Assembly: GCA_003513015.1 (NCBI GenBank)
Contig: DOTA01000466.1
Span: forward strand, 1 to 6,742
Origin: Chloroflexota bacterium
GTDB lineage: Bacteria; Chloroflexota; Anaerolineae; Anaerolineales; UBA11858
Direction of reading: 5' to 3'
DNA length: 6,742 nucleotides
In this document: positions 1-5,199 of the stretch, in pieces
How the letters are laid out: every line of letters begins with the position of its first letter
Numbering within the stretch: the first letter of the stretch is position 1
The notes under the pieces: model-generated
Database searches by the model: none
The model's input: the letters and a program-made list of their open reading frames with translations, nothing else
Told to the model about the DNA's origin: nothing
Position numbers and translations under genes: made by a program

Positions 1-1
1 T

Positions 2-109
2 GTTCTGAGGCAGCCTGTGGCAGCAAAGTGCGCTGCGCCCGGCGGCGGCGGGCCGCTGGTAAATTTTCAGGATCATCGATGGTTTGTTCGGTTTGTGGAA
101 GGCTCATAA
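2..109 (+). CDS. Possible C-terminal tail of an upstream gene (partial)
   Basis: Frame 2 is open from the window edge to TAA at 107-109, giving 35 residues that end in a plausible protein tail rich in aromatic and charged residues (…NFQDHRWFVRFVEGS). The stop falls 2 nt from the stop codon of the minus-strand HAD gene, which is what a tight convergent pair looks like. Against it, frame 1 is also open to 121-123, the stretch is short and the base composition is GC-rich and repetitive (GGC/CGG run at 41-52). I do not recognise a family. Treat it as a weak call; the sequence left of the window would decide it. Confidence 0.3.
   Translation, partial: VLRQPVAAKCAAPGGGGPLVNFQDHRWFVRFVEGS
37..53 (-). 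terminator. Weak GC hairpin downstream of the HAD gene
   Basis: GCCCG (37-41) and CGGGC (49-53) form a 5-bp GC stem around a 7-nt loop, about 60 nt past the end of the minus-strand HAD gene. On the minus strand no T-run follows directly, so it is at best a poor intrinsic terminator. It may equally be a by-product of the GGC repeats. Confidence 0.15.
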
Positions 110-111
110 GC

Positions 112-582
112 TCACTTGCGTAAAGTCGCTACGATTCGGAGGGGTTTTTCCAACAGTTGCAGCGCCGCGAAAATATCGGGAACCACAATATCCGCGGCCA
201 GCAGCGCTTGCCGGGCCAGGCCCTCACTGGAAAGAATGCCAATCCCCAGCGCCGCGGCCTCCAACATGGCAGCATCATTGGCCCCCTGACCGATGGCTAC
301 AACCTGAGCCGCACCCAATTGTTGCACAAATTCGGCTTTTTGCTCAGCCTCTCGTCCCGGTTGCACTTTCTGGGCTTGCAGGCCTAATTGCTGATCGATA
401 ATGGCCTGCCGACCGTGCGTATCTGCTGTCAACAGGTGAACTTTCAGCCGATCTTGCAGGTTGTTAATCACCCGCGGCAGCCCTTCATGGAGAATCCCAT
501 CAACCGCCAGGGTTCCATTGACATCACAAACCAGATGCTCCAAGCGCAGTGTGCCCCTGCCAGGGACGTTGAGTTCAATCAT
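112..582 (-). CDS. HAD-superfamily hydrolase-like protein, soluble P-type ATPase-like group
   Basis: This is a compact 156-residue cytosolic HAD protein without a membrane segment. HAD motif I is D20-V-N22-G-T24; motif II is the Thr in LLTADT (T52); a motif III Lys is likely K82; motif IV is GQGANDAAM (98-106) with N102-D103. Motif I has Asn where ordinary HAD phosphatases have the second, acid/base Asp, and motif IV resembles the GDGxND loop of P-type ATPases. The N-terminus (MIELNVPGRGTLRLEHLV) matches my memory of the COG4087 'soluble P-type ATPase' family, which fixes the ATG at 580-582. The length fits a cap-less HAD domain. Physiological substrate is unknown; phosphatase or phosphotransfer activity is inferred from the fold only. 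It is transcribed away from the importer, so a link to transport is not implied. No Shine-Dalgarno sequence precedes the ATG and a TATAAT lies 6 nt upstream, suggesting a leaderless mRNA. Confidence 0.88.
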   Translation of the reverse strand: MIELNVPGRGTLRLEHLVCDVNGTLAVDGILHEGLPRVINNLQDRLKVHLLTADTHGRQAIIDQQLGLQAQKVQPGREAEQKAEFVQQLGAAQVVAIGQGANDAAMLEAAALGIGILSSEGLARQALLAADIVVPDIFAALQLLEKPLRIVATLRK

Positions 583-588
583 GGCGGT

Positions 589-594
589 ATTATA
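589..594 (-). promoter_or_regulatory. -10 box of the HAD gene, predicted leaderless promoter
   Basis: Read on the minus strand this is a perfect TATAAT, followed by ACCGCC and then the ATG of the HAD gene. Initiation about 7 nt past a -10 box would put the first transcribed base at or next to the A of the ATG. No purine-rich ribosome-binding site is present between box and start. The best -35 match is weak (TTTACT, 614-619, 19-nt spacer). Confidence 0.55.
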
Positions 595-615
595 CAGGAA
601 ATTCGAGAACGATAG

Positions 616-621
616 TAAAAT
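616..621 (+). promoter_or_regulatory. Candidate -10 box for the linker-bearing lipoprotein gene
   Basis: TAAAAT differs from TATAAT at one position and would start a transcript near 628, leaving a leader of roughly 28 nt that contains the Shine-Dalgarno GGAGAA at 643-648. No good -35 element is visible at 16-18 nt. It overlaps the upstream promoter region of the minus-strand HAD gene, so the two divergent promoters may compete. Confidence 0.35.
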
Positions 622-655
622 ACGGCGTATTTAAAACCTTCTGGAGAATTACGCT

Positions 656-1735
656 GTGCCAAGAAATATCCGCTTCCTTAGATTGACTCTCATTTTAGTC
701 TTTACCCTGATTTTAGCCGGATGCTCGGGCGGAATCCCTGGTGTGGCTCCCACGCCTACAGGTACATCGACCCCCACAGAGACTCCCGCACCCACCGAAA
801 CACCCACCCCCACGGTTACCCCCTTGCCCCCCGTTGGGGTTTTGCTGCTTCCCGAGGGGGCCAACCCCCAACTGGCAGACCGGCTGCAAACATTTTTAGC
901 GGAAGAGATCCCCAATGCTGGCATGCGTTTTCAAGTGCGCCCAAACTTGAGCGCCAGCGATTTCGAGCGCGAAAATTTTCAATGGGTTATCGCCATACCT
1001 CCCTTTGATAATCTTGGCCTCCTGGCGGCCTCTGCGCCGCAAACGCGTTTCCTGGCAATCGGCTTCAATAATTTGGAAGCGGCTGCCAACCTTGCGGTAC
1101 TCGCCCAACCCGAAGATTGGTACGTGCAGCAGGCCTTCATGGCCGGTTACATCGGCATGGTCATCACCCCCGATTGGCGCGCCGGTATGATCCGCGTGAA
1201 CACCCCTGAAGGAGCGCTAGAGGCCCAGGCTTTCAGCAATGGTTCTTTATTCTTCTGCTCCAGCCCGAGTGGGAATTTGGCTTGTTACTCGCGTTATGCC
1301 CCGGTTTACGGCTACCCGATCATTGCCTATGGCGAACCCGAAACAACTGCTGATGAATGGCCCGGCGTGGGGCGCTACATGCTCGGCCAATATGTCGATA
1401 CGATTTTTATTTCCCCCGAAGTTCATAGCGATCAACTCCTGCGTTACCTGGCCCAAGAAGAAGTGGAAATCATTGGGACCGGCGCGCCCCTCGAAGATAT
1501 CAGCGCCCAATGGGTTTGCTCCCTGGAATTTGATATGTACCAGGCCTTTGAAGATTACTGGCCCGAATTTGCCTCGGGTGCAGATGGAACCCAAATAAAC
1601 GTGCCCCTCGCCATCACCCATGTCAATCCTGATCTATTAAGCCCGGGACGTCAGCAGTTCATCGAGCAGATGCTGGCAGATGTCAGTTCCGGATATATGG
1701 TTTTGGTGGATGAAACTACTGTTAATATTCCATAA
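656..1735 (+). CDS. Lipoprotein with Thr/Pro linker and a divergent BMP-like binding domain
   Basis: The 359-residue product begins with a lipoprotein signal peptide: basic N-terminus, hydrophobic stretch 8-21, and lipobox LAGC with Cys23 as the lipidated residue. Residues 30-59 form a Thr/Pro/Glu linker that would hold the folded part off the membrane. Residues 60-350 follow the layout of the canonical BMP protein encoded downstream: an opening β-strand (VGVLLLP), FQWVIAIPPF near 108 against its YDVIVTVGF, RFLAIGF at 131 against QFIGVD, FMAGYIGMV at 161 against FLAGALAAM, and VDTIFIS at 247 against ADVVFGA. The BMP ligand motifs (VTDxG..DDKSFNQ, GKTGNGAI, GVDSD) are absent, so it is probably a remote paralog with a different ligand or a non-transport role. 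Cys201 and Cys210 could form a disulfide. GTG start at 656 is supported by GGAGAA at 643-648 with a 7-nt spacer. The BMP assignment rests on alignment by eye. Confidence 0.75.
   Translation: MPRNIRFLRLTLILVFTLILAGCSGGIPGVAPTPTGTSTPTETPAPTETPTPTVTPLPPVGVLLLPEGANPQLADRLQTFLAEEIPNAGMRFQVRPNLSASDFERENFQWVIAIPPFDNLGLLAASAPQTRFLAIGFNNLEAAANLAVLAQPEDWYVQQAFMAGYIGMVITPDWRAGMIRVNTPEGALEAQAFSNGSLFFCSSPSGNLACYSRYAPVYGYPIIAYGEPETTADEWPGVGRYMLGQYVDTIFISPEVHSDQLLRYLAQEEVEIIGTGAPLEDISAQWVCSLEFDMYQAFEDYWPEFASGADGTQINVPLAITHVNPDLLSPGRQQFIEQMLADVSSGYMVLVDETTVNIP
749..832 (+). repeat. Thr/Pro-rich linker-coding repeat
   Basis: A run of ACN/CCN codons interrupted by Glu, Ser, Ala and Gly encodes residues 32-59 of the lipoprotein, with imperfect TPTETP units. 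Such low-complexity stretches behave as extended extracellular spacers behind a lipid anchor. On the opposite strand the same bases spell a Gly/Val repeat, which explains an open frame there. Confidence 0.85.
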
Positions 1736-1766
1736 AATGAACGGTATTGCGCGCCATCACGCTCAA

Positions 1767-1786
1767 AATATGCTATATGGCATATT
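1767..1786. promoter_or_regulatory. Perfect inverted repeat, candidate operator of the BMP gene
   Basis: Arms AATATGC (1767-1773) and GCATATT (1780-1786) are exact reverse complements separated by 6 nt (TATATG). The right arm runs into the first two bases of the candidate -35 box at 1785-1790. A dimeric regulator bound here would touch RNA polymerase, so repression, or activation from just upstream, is plausible. It is AT-rich with no T-run after it, so it is not a typical terminator for the preceding gene. The regulator is unknown. Confidence 0.45.
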
Positions 1787-1813
1787 GCCTGAGAATGTGC
1801 TTCATGCTAAACT
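1785..1813 (+). promoter_or_regulatory. Candidate sigma-70-type promoter of the BMP lipoprotein gene
   Basis: TTGCCT (1785-1790) and TAAACT (1808-1813) each match 4 of 6 consensus bases and are 17 nt apart. A TGC just before the -10 box makes it an extended -10 promoter. The transcript would start near 1820 and carry a leader of about 66 nt, containing a small hairpin (GATGG 1820-1824 with CCATC 1832-1836) and ending in a strong AGGAGG. The rest of the 150-bp gap (1736-1885) shows no gene. Confidence 0.5.
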
Positions 1814-1870
1814 GCATACGATGGAATAGCACCATCATTCGACGAACCCCAAAAAAATTCAAAGTTCTGT

Positions 1871-1876
1871 AGGAGG
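1871..1876 (+). promoter_or_regulatory. Strong Shine-Dalgarno of the BMP gene
   Basis: A full AGGAGG sits 9 nt before the ATG at 1886, preceded by an A-rich stretch (1851-1863). It is the best ribosome-binding site in the window, consistent with high production of the binding protein. Confidence 0.85.
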
Positions 1877-1885
1877 AACACCCTT

Positions 1886-2905
1886 ATGTCGAAAAAATTG
1901 TTTTTCTTGCTCTCCCTTGTTGTTCTTACGGCGATGCTTTTGGCAAGCTGTGGCGGCGGCGGTGAAGCTGACTGTGCACAGGATGATGTGTTCTGTGTCG
2001 GTCTGGTTACCGACGTAGGCGAGGTCGATGACAAATCCTTCAACCAATCAGCTTGGGAAGGTGTGCAACAGGCTGAGAAGGATTTAGGCGCAGTAGTCAA
2101 CTACGTTGAAACGAAGGATGCCAAAGATTATGCTGCCAACATCGCACTGTTCGCTGACAAAAAGTATGATGTGATTGTTACCGTTGGTTTTCTTATGGCT
2201 GATGCTACCATCGAGGCTGCTGGCAAGAATCCCAATATCCAATTCATCGGTGTTGATCAGTGGAACGATGGTTCGGTTGCCAATGTGACCGGCTTGCTCT
2301 TCCCTGAAGATAAAGCGGGCTTCCTGGCTGGTGCGTTGGCTGCCATGATGTCTAAGACTGGCACGGTTGCCGCAGTTCTCGGTACAGACTTGGTTCCCCC
2401 GGTTGTAGCGTTTAAAGAAGGCTATGAAGCTGGCGCGAAGTACATCAACCCTGGAATCAACCTGATCTCTACCTACCACCCTGGTGGTGCAGATGTGGCT
2501 TTCACCGATCCTGAATGGGGTGCAACTACTGCCAAGCAGGCCATTGATAACGGTGCCGATGTGGTCTTTGGTGCTGGTGGTAAGACCGGTAACGGTGCCA
2601 TCATCGAAGTTGCTTCGCATGCAGGTCTGTTGTGCATTGGTGTAGACAGTGATCAATGGGAAACCGTGCCCGAGGCGCATCCTTGCTTGATCTCCAGCGC
2701 CATGAAACTGATTACCCCAGGTGTTTTCGACTTGGTCAAACTGGCCAAAGAAGGTTCTAAACCAGCTGGCCTTTATTTTGGTGCTACTGGCTTGGCATCC
2801 TTCCATGATTTCGAAAGCAAGGTACCCCAAGAAGTCAAGGACAAACTGGCTGAAATCGATGCTGGCTTGCAGGATGGCAGCGTTTCCACCGGATATGCTC
2901 CCTAA
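1886..2905 (+). CDS. BMP-family lipoprotein, substrate-binding protein of a nucleoside-type ABC importer
   Basis: This 339-residue protein has a lipoprotein signal peptide ending in LASC, Cys22 being the predicted lipidated residue, followed by a short Gly-rich spacer. The BMP signature is intact: VGLVTDVGEVDDKSFNQSAW at 38-57, VTVGF at 98-102, FIGVDQ at 120-125, GAGGKTGNGAI at 229-239, GVDSDQW at 252-258 and SSAMK at 270-274. By analogy with PnrA of Treponema, D43, F52/N53, D254 and K274 are likely to contact ribose or base. The length is normal for COG1744/NupN-like proteins. It would work on the outer face of the membrane, passing ligand to the permease pair encoded next. Four cysteines besides Cys22 (30, 37, 250, 267) fall in two near pairs and may form disulfides. 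Purine nucleosides are the most likely ligands, but other BMP proteins bind riboflavin and other compounds, so substrate is unproven. Confidence 0.93.
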   Translation: MSKKLFFLLSLVVLTAMLLASCGGGGEADCAQDDVFCVGLVTDVGEVDDKSFNQSAWEGVQQAEKDLGAVVNYVETKDAKDYAANIALFADKKYDVIVTVGFLMADATIEAAGKNPNIQFIGVDQWNDGSVANVTGLLFPEDKAGFLAGALAAMMSKTGTVAAVLGTDLVPPVVAFKEGYEAGAKYINPGINLISTYHPGGADVAFTDPEWGATTAKQAIDNGADVVFGAGGKTGNGAIIEVASHAGLLCIGVDSDQWETVPEAHPCLISSAMKLITPGVFDLVKLAKEGSKPAGLYFGATGLASFHDFESKVPQEVKDKLAEIDAGLQDGSVSTGYAP

Positions 2906-2931
2906 GCCTTTCGACAGATAACACATTCGAG

Positions 2932-2967
2932 TGCGGCGCACTCACTCCTGAGAGTGCGCCGCATTTT
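2932..2967 (+). terminator. Intrinsic terminator after the binding-protein gene
   Basis: TGCGGCGCACTC (2932-2943) pairs perfectly with 2952-2963, a 12-bp GC-rich stem with an 8-nt loop, followed by TTTT and, three bases later, TTTTTT (2972-2977). It stands 26 nt after the stop codon and upstream of the permease genes. Partial read-through would give more binding protein than membrane components. Confidence 0.85.
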
Positions 2968-2995
2968 GATGTTTTTTGATAGAATCTGGGATAAA
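2966..2995 (+). promoter_or_regulatory. Possible secondary promoter for the permease-ATPase genes
   Basis: TTGATG (2966-2971) and GATAAA (2990-2995) each match 4 of 6 sigma-70 consensus bases with an 18-nt spacer; TTGATA at 2976-2981 is a better -35 but lacks a well-placed -10. A promoter here would let the transporter genes be expressed despite the terminator. Evidence is weak in this AT-rich stretch. The remainder of 2978-3048 shows nothing except the ribosome-binding site at its end. Confidence 0.25.
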
Positions 2996-3033
2996 TTGAA
3001 TAAAGCGTTCTGGGTATGGCTTCCTCCGTTGAT

Positions 3034-3040
3034 GAGGAGA
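3034..3040 (+). promoter_or_regulatory. Shine-Dalgarno that sets the permease start
   Basis: GAGGAGA lies 8 nt before the ATG at 3049. The in-frame ATG at 3016, 11 codons earlier, has only a poor TGGG before it, so 3049 is the better start. Confidence 0.75.
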
Positions 3041-3048
3041 AGATATTT

Positions 3049-4170
3049 ATGAGCACAGGTTCTGTTGACCCTGCTGTTAGTAAGCGCAGCAAGGGTTTTC
3101 TAATTAAAATATGGCATGCCATTAACATTCCCCTCGCCGCGGTTGTATTGGCTTTGTTGATCGGCGCAATTATTCTTTTAGTTTCAGGTGCGAATCCCAT
3201 TCAGGCCTATGTGGCTTTGTTTCGGGGTGCATTTGGCAGTATGACAGCGTTGGGTCGTACACTGGAAAAAGCCACGCCCTTGGTTTTTAGTGGCTTAGCG
3301 GTGGCTTTTGCGTTTAAGGCTGGATTGTTCAACATCGGTGCACAAGGTCAGTTGTTATTTGGTGCAATGATTGCTGCGGCGATTGGATTTGGGATTGATG
3401 GCTTGCCCTCGATCATCCACGTGCCGCTGGCTTTGTTGGGTGGCGCTCTGGCAGGAGCTTTGTATGGGGCCATCCCGGGGGCGCTAAAAGTTTACACCGG
3501 GGCACATGAAGTCATCACCACTATTATGCTCAACTATATTGCAATCAATATCACAGATTACCTGGCGAGCGGCCCCTTGAAGGATACTTCCTCTGGTAAC
3601 GTGTTGGCCCGTACCCCAGAAATTATGGCGAGTGCCAAAATTCCAAGTATTGCTAATATTCCCTTGGGATTTGTGTTGGCGATTTTGATGTCAATATTAA
3701 TTTGGTGGATATTAAGCCGGACTACCTTGGGCTTTGATATTCGAACGGTAGGTTTGAATCCCAATGCTGCCCGTTATGCGGGCATCAAGGTGGCTTTTAC
3801 GATTATCTTAACCATGGTCTTGAGCGGTGCCCTGGCAGGGATGGGGGGCGCAGTCGAGACACAAGGCGTGGTGGGGCGCTTCCAACCGGGTTTTAACATC
3901 GGTTTGGGCTTTGATGGTATTACCATTGCTTTGCTCGGGAAAACCTCGCCTTTGGGAGTCATCCCAGCTGCCATATTAATCGGTGCAATGAAGGCTGGGG
4001 CCAGCCAGATGCAATTCGATGCAGGTGTTGCTAAAGAAATCGTTGATGTTATCCAGGCCCTGATGCTCTTCTTTGTGGCCGCGGATGTGATCGTGCGCAA
4101 AGTCTTCCGCATACGCGCTGCTGGTGAAGAAGAAAAAATTACCCTGAGCACCGGTTGGGGACAGCAGTAG
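3049..4170 (+). CDS. ABC importer permease, NupP-like (BPD_transp_2 family)
   Basis: With the start at 3049 the product has 373 residues (384 if the ATG at 3016 is used). A polar, Lys/Arg-containing N-terminal tail precedes the first membrane segment (about 27-45), followed by several more hydrophobic helices. The family motif NIGAQGQ is at 95-101. The cytoplasmic EAA-like coupling loop, where the ATPase docks, is at about 225-247 (TTLGFDIRTVGLNPNAARYA), and a conserved FNIG..FDGITIALLG..PLG segment lies near the C-terminus. A longer product with this arrangement matches COG4603 (NupP) rather than the NupQ type. It would form half of the transmembrane channel and partner with the permease encoded 6 nt downstream. 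The close spacing shows a shared transcript with the two following genes. Substrate specificity cannot be read from this subunit alone. Confidence 0.92.
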   Translation: MSTGSVDPAVSKRSKGFLIKIWHAINIPLAAVVLALLIGAIILLVSGANPIQAYVALFRGAFGSMTALGRTLEKATPLVFSGLAVAFAFKAGLFNIGAQGQLLFGAMIAAAIGFGIDGLPSIIHVPLALLGGALAGALYGAIPGALKVYTGAHEVITTIMLNYIAINITDYLASGPLKDTSSGNVLARTPEIMASAKIPSIANIPLGFVLAILMSILIWWILSRTTLGFDIRTVGLNPNAARYAGIKVAFTIILTMVLSGALAGMGGAVETQGVVGRFQPGFNIGLGFDGITIALLGKTSPLGVIPAAILIGAMKAGASQMQFDAGVAKEIVDVIQALMLFFVAADVIVRKVFRIRAAGEEEKITLSTGWGQQ

Positions 4171-4176
4171 GTAGCT

Positions 4177-5196
4177 ATGATGGCAGATACGTATTCATCT
4201 CTCCCCAATTGGAAGTATTTTCTGCGCCGTTATGGCGTGCTCACCGGGCTGGGTTTGGTCGTCCTGATGACCACCCTTTATTTCTATTTCCGCGACCCTC
4301 AGATTACCGAAGCCGTATTGGCCTCCACGGTGCGCTACTCTACCCCATTAGTGCTGGGCGCTTTGTGTGGTCTTTTGGGTGAGCGGGCTGGTGTGATCAA
4401 TATCGGCATCGAAGGCCAGATGTTAATGTCGGCTTTTGTAGGTTTTCTGGTGACGGCTTGGACGAAAAGCCTTTGGCTAGGGGTTGTGGGTGGAGTGCTC
4501 ACCGGTGCTCTGATGGGCTTGTTGCTGGCCTTCATGTCTGTCACCCTAAAACTCGATCAAATTATTGGTGGCACGGTTATCAATATCATCGCCATTGGTC
4601 TCACGGGCTATTTTTACCAGGTTGGTCTGGCCATCGATGGTAAATTAAAACCCATCCCGCTGGGTCCTTTGGCAAATTTGCCGCTGGTAGGAAAAGTCTT
4701 TTTCGACAACCCCCCGATCACCTACGCTGCCATCGTTTTGGTGTTTGTCGTTCAGTACGTTTTATTCTATACAAAATGGGGCTTGCGCACCCGCGCCGTA
4801 GGTGAACACCCCCGCGCGGCCGATACGGTGGGCGTGGATGTTTATTTCATGCGCTACGCTAACGTAGTTTTGGGTGGCGCCATTGCCGGTTTGGCGGGTG
4901 CCTTTCTCACCCTGGAAGCGGTTGGTTCCTTTGAACGCGTGATGACCAATGGGCGCGGCTTTATCGCCCTAGCCGTGATGCTCTTTGGTAAGTACACCCC
5001 GCTGGGAGCCTGGGGTGCAGCCCTCTTCTTTGGGTTGACCTCTGCTATTCAAACCCAGGTGCAATTTGCAGGAGTGGATATTCCCCATCAATTTATCGGC
5101 ATGATCCCCTATGTGATGACCATCCTAGTTTTGGCCGGTTTTGTGGGGCGCACACGAGTCCCCGCAGCCGATGGCGCACCTTACGAGAAGGAGTAG
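4177..5196 (+). CDS. ABC importer permease, NupQ-like (BPD_transp_2 family)
   Basis: The 339-residue integral membrane protein has a first helix at about 20-38 and multiple later hydrophobic segments. The family motif is ERAGVINIGIEGQM (69-82), equivalent to NIGAQGQ of its partner. The EAA-like loop, WGLRTRAVGEHPRAADTVGV, is at 201-220, and GFIALAVMLFGKYTPLGAW follows in the last third. It matches COG1079 (NupQ) and completes the permease heterodimer. The start follows the preceding stop by 6 nt. Only a weak AGG (4169-4171) precedes tandem ATGs at 4177 and 4180, so translation is probably coupled to the upstream permease; either ATG could be the start. The end of the gene contains the ribosome-binding site of the ATPase. 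Confidence 0.93.
   Translation: MMADTYSSLPNWKYFLRRYGVLTGLGLVVLMTTLYFYFRDPQITEAVLASTVRYSTPLVLGALCGLLGERAGVINIGIEGQMLMSAFVGFLVTAWTKSLWLGVVGGVLTGALMGLLLAFMSVTLKLDQIIGGTVINIIAIGLTGYFYQVGLAIDGKLKPIPLGPLANLPLVGKVFFDNPPITYAAIVLVFVVQYVLFYTKWGLRTRAVGEHPRAADTVGVDVYFMRYANVVLGGAIAGLAGAFLTLEAVGSFERVMTNGRGFIALAVMLFGKYTPLGAWGAALFFGLTSAIQTQVQFAGVDIPHQFIGMIPYVMTILVLAGFVGRTRVPAADGAPYEKE
5188..5193 (+). promoter_or_regulatory. Shine-Dalgarno of the ATPase inside the permease gene
   Basis: AAGGAG lies within the last codons of the NupQ-like permease, 6 nt before the ATPase ATG at 5200. Terminating ribosomes would be placed directly at the next start, favouring coupled translation. Confidence 0.75.
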
Positions 5197-5199
5197 GCC

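Noticed and set aside
84..401. Plus-strand open frames opposite the HAD gene
   Set aside because: The minus-strand product has HAD motifs in order and a family-like N-terminus; the plus frames show no domain.
649..924. Minus-strand frame with a Gly/Val repeat
   Set aside because: The repeat is the complement of the Thr/Pro linker codons of the lipoprotein gene.
1814..1885. Purine riboswitch in the BMP leader
   Set aside because: The leader is about 66 nt, has only one short hairpin and none of the conserved three-way-junction sequence, and lacks a terminator or SD-sequestering stem.
2084..2941. 285-codon open frame antisense to the BMP gene
   Set aside because: It lies almost wholly opposite a clearly coding BMP gene, runs through the terminator stem at its start, lacks a recognisable domain and reads as a codon-pattern shadow.
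3016..3048. Upstream ATG for the first permease
   Set aside because: It lacks a good ribosome-binding site, adds 11 polar residues, and spans the excellent SD of the ATG at 3049.
3774..4208. 144-codon minus-strand frame opposite the first permease
   Set aside because: Shadow of a conserved permease gene; its Lys/Pro/Ala-rich product has no recognisable motif.
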